Source of the DNA: Caldithrix sp.
GTDB taxonomy: Bacteria > Calditrichota > Calditrichia > Calditrichales > Calditrichaceae
Length of the DNA: 34,269 nucleotides
Assembly: GCA_014730185.1 (NCBI GenBank)
Contig: WJIP01000129.1
Span: forward strand, 1 to 34,269
Direction: 5' to 3'
Below, in pieces: positions 32,686 through 34,269 of this stretch. The notes below the pieces were generated by a model. It did no database searches and was not told the DNA's origin. It saw only the letters and a list, made by a program, of their open reading frames with translations. The first letter of the stretch is position 1. Each line of letters begins with the position of its first letter. Made by a program: the position numbers and the translations under genes.

Positions 32686-32697
32686 ATGAAGGCTTTT

Positions 32698-32742
32698 GCC
32701 CCAATCCCTGCACCCCATCGAGCGGGGTGAGGAGGGGAAATC
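32698..32742. repeat. G/C-rich palindromic element, copy 3 (pyrF-pyrB gap)
   Basis: The inner arms CACCCC (32711-32716) and GGGGTG (32724-32729) form a 6-bp stem with a 7-base loop. The outer CCCC and GGGG runs extend it imperfectly. It is less alike than copies 1 and 2, but has the same style and the same placement at an operon junction. No T-tract follows. Confidence 0.5.
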
Positions 32743-32874
32743 AAAGCGGTGGGTAATAAAAGATTTGCAAATACTTTGAAGCTTATTCTGAAATTTTAAG
32801 TTGGCGACTAAATCAAAGATAGATAACATCAAAAAAGTTCAAAAACCATTATTGAATGTATTGAGGTCTGCGCT

Positions 32875-33795
32875 ATGAAAAAAGATTTGATCTCCATGGA
32901 CGATCTCCGCCTGCAGGAGATCAGGGCGTACCTTGAACTGGCCCGCCGGGTTGAGGACACGCCGCTCAAAGAGAGAGCAGCACTGCTGCCGGGATCGATT
33001 ATGGCCAGCATGTTTTTCGAACCCAGCACCCGCACCCGGCTGAGTTTCGAATCGGCCATGTATCGTCTGGGAGGCAGCGTCATCGGATTTGCTGAGAAAG
33101 ACGCCACGTCCGTATCCAAAGGGGAGTCTTTTACCGATACCGTGCACACAGTGGAAAGCTACAGCGATATCATGGTGATCCGCCATCCCGGCGAAGGGAC
33201 GGCCCGTCTGGCGGCCCAGGAAAGTTTTCTGCCGGTGATTAACGCCGGCGACGGCTCCAATCAGCATCCCACCCAAACTTTGCTGGACCTGTATACCATC
33301 GAAAAAGATTTCGGCAAAATCGAAGACATTAAAATCGCCTTTGCCGGCGACCTTAAATATTCGCGCACCGTGCATTCCCTGTTGCGGGCGTTGATGAAAT
33401 TCGGCATGCGCGAATTCTATCTGGTTGCACCGGAGGAGTTAAGCCTGCCCAAATATTTCAAGATGGGCGGGGAACAGGACACTTTTACCTTCAACGAATC
33501 CGAACACATTGAGGAGGTGATTAACCAGGTTGATGTCCTTTATGTGACCCGCATCCAAAGAGAACGGTTTCCGGATATTGTGGAATACGAAAAAGTCAAA
33601 GGCAGCTATGTGCTGGATGCCGAAATGCTGGAAAAGGCGCCCGCCAACTTACGGGTATTGCATCCGCTGCCCCGGGTGGATGAAATCGCTTACGATGTGG
33701 ACAAAACCAAACACGCCGGCTATTTTCCACAGGCCCGCAATGGCGTAATTATGCGGCAGGCTATCTTACTCAAACATCTGGGGGTGAGCTTATGA
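32875..33795 (+). CDS. pyrB: Aspartate carbamoyltransferase, catalytic subunit
   Basis: It condenses carbamoyl phosphate and aspartate, the committed pyrimidine step. At 306 residues, the carbamoyl-phosphate motif STRT is at 51-54 (FFEPSTRTRLSFESA), the loop lysine is in SKGES near 81-85, HPTQTLLDLYTI starts at 131, and the aspartate-binding PLPRVDEI is near the C-terminus. Length and text match the E. coli class B enzyme that binds PyrI. GAGG precedes the ATG by a suitable distance. The stop overlaps the pyrI ATG (ATGA). Confidence 0.97.
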   Translation: MKKDLISMDDLRLQEIRAYLELARRVEDTPLKERAALLPGSIMASMFFEPSTRTRLSFESAMYRLGGSVIGFAEKDATSVSKGESFTDTVHTVESYSDIMVIRHPGEGTARLAAQESFLPVINAGDGSNQHPTQTLLDLYTIEKDFGKIEDIKIAFAGDLKYSRTVHSLLRALMKFGMREFYLVAPEELSLPKYFKMGGEQDTFTFNESEHIEEVINQVDVLYVTRIQRERFPDIVEYEKVKGSYVLDAEMLEKAPANLRVLHPLPRVDEIAYDVDKTKHAGYFPQARNGVIMRQAILLKHLGVSL

Positions 33796-34268
33796 AAGAT
33801 TCCGAAAATGTAATGCTGATACCTAAAATTAAGCTGGGCATTGTGATCGATCATATTCCGGCCGGCGATGGCATAAAAGTACTGGAAATTATAACCCGCC
33901 ACGAGGAAATGCACGAGGTGGTCGTATCGCTGGGTCAGAATTATAAGAGTAAAAAACTGGGCCGTAAAGACCTGATCAAATTGCAGATGGATTATCTGTC
34001 CCCGGAAATCATTCAGCATATTTCCCTGGTCGTGCCGGGTGTGACCATAAAAGCCGTCAAAAATTATGATGTACACAGTAAGGTGGTGGCTCATCCGCCC
34101 AAAGAGATTAAAAATTTACTGGTCTGTAAAAATCCCAATTGTGTGACCAATCTGGAGTCGCATATTGAGAGCTATTTCACGGCGGTGGATAAAGAAATCA
34201 AGACCGTTAAATGTTATTATTGTGAGCGGGTTTTTGAACTGCATGCCTTGGAACCCAATGTGGATTAA
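33792..34268 (+). CDS. pyrI: Aspartate carbamoyltransferase, regulatory subunit
   Basis: This subunit binds CTP/ATP and confers allosteric control on PyrB. At 158 residues, the N-terminal allosteric domain (about 8-100) includes KLGIVIDHIPAGDGIKVL. The C-terminal zinc domain has four cysteines at C112, C117, C141 and C144 (C-x4-C and C-x2-C), as in E. coli PyrI. The gene is complete, with its stop one base before the window edge. Its overlap with pyrB indicates coupled translation for the 6:6 holoenzyme. Confidence 0.97.
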   Translation: MKDSENVMLIPKIKLGIVIDHIPAGDGIKVLEIITRHEEMHEVVVSLGQNYKSKKLGRKDLIKLQMDYLSPEIIQHISLVVPGVTIKAVKNYDVHSKVVAHPPKEIKNLLVCKNPNCVTNLESHIESYFTAVDKEIKTVKCYYCERVFELHALEPNVD

Positions 34269-34269
34269 A

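Overview
The window is chromosomal DNA from a Gram-negative-type bacterium with good Shine-Dalgarno sites (AGGAGG before cydA, cydB and purC-purE). It carries a Lol-type lipoprotein, a class S13 D-Ala-D-Ala carboxypeptidase fragment, a cytochrome bd oxidase and a complete ATCase with a regulatory subunit. No rRNA, tRNA, CRISPR array, transposase or phage gene is visible. The mixture of families (a cyclic-nucleotide-domain/aspartase fusion, deltaproteobacterial-looking PurL/PurQ, a Tritrichomonas-type IMP dehydrogenase, class II PurE) suggests a deep-branching anaerobe or microaerophile, for example from the Calditrichota/Marinimicrobia/FCB area or a deltaproteobacterial lineage. That placement is inference and is weak.

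Layout. 1-640: end of a PBP4-like carboxypeptidase. 641-1250: a gene-poor stretch holding a decayed gene. 1269-3487: an OmpR-type response regulator and its sensor kinase. 3488-9961, minus strand: Rrf2 regulator - cydA - cydB - (terminator) - cydD - cydC, a cytochrome bd assembly operon that ends exactly where the kinase gene ends. 9962-10244: a divergent control region with a 16-bp perfect palindrome and overlapping promoter-like elements. 10245-10886: a repeat-built lipoprotein. 11040-11741: a HAD phosphatase, minus strand. 11990-13870: a cyclic-nucleotide-binding domain fused to aspartate ammonia-lyase.

14061-34268 is a tightly packed, all-plus-strand nucleotide factory, visibly richer in G+C than the first 14 kb. 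Block 1: guaB-purA-purM-purL-purQ. Block 2: purH-purC/E-purB-purD-purN-purF. Block 3: pyrC-pyrE-pyrF. Block 4: pyrB-pyrI. Together they cover the route from PRPP to IMP with formyl-THF-dependent PurN, and they include the first committed enzyme of each of the AMP and GMP branches. They also cover four steps of UMP synthesis. guaA, carAB and pyrD are not in the window. purK is also absent, which fits the class II PurE domain that should use CO2 directly. The three gaps between the four blocks each carry one G/C-rich palindromic element.

The points most worth a second look are: (i) the cNMP-domain/aspartase fusion beside enzymes that consume aspartate and release fumarate; (ii) the PurC-PurE fusion, which has the same domain order as animal PAICS but an Ade1-like PurC half; (iii) PurH and PyrF with non-standard active-site motifs; (iv) the Rrf2 protein with three cysteines and a palindrome heading a cyd operon that has an internal terminator; and (v) the palindrome family placed at operon junctions.
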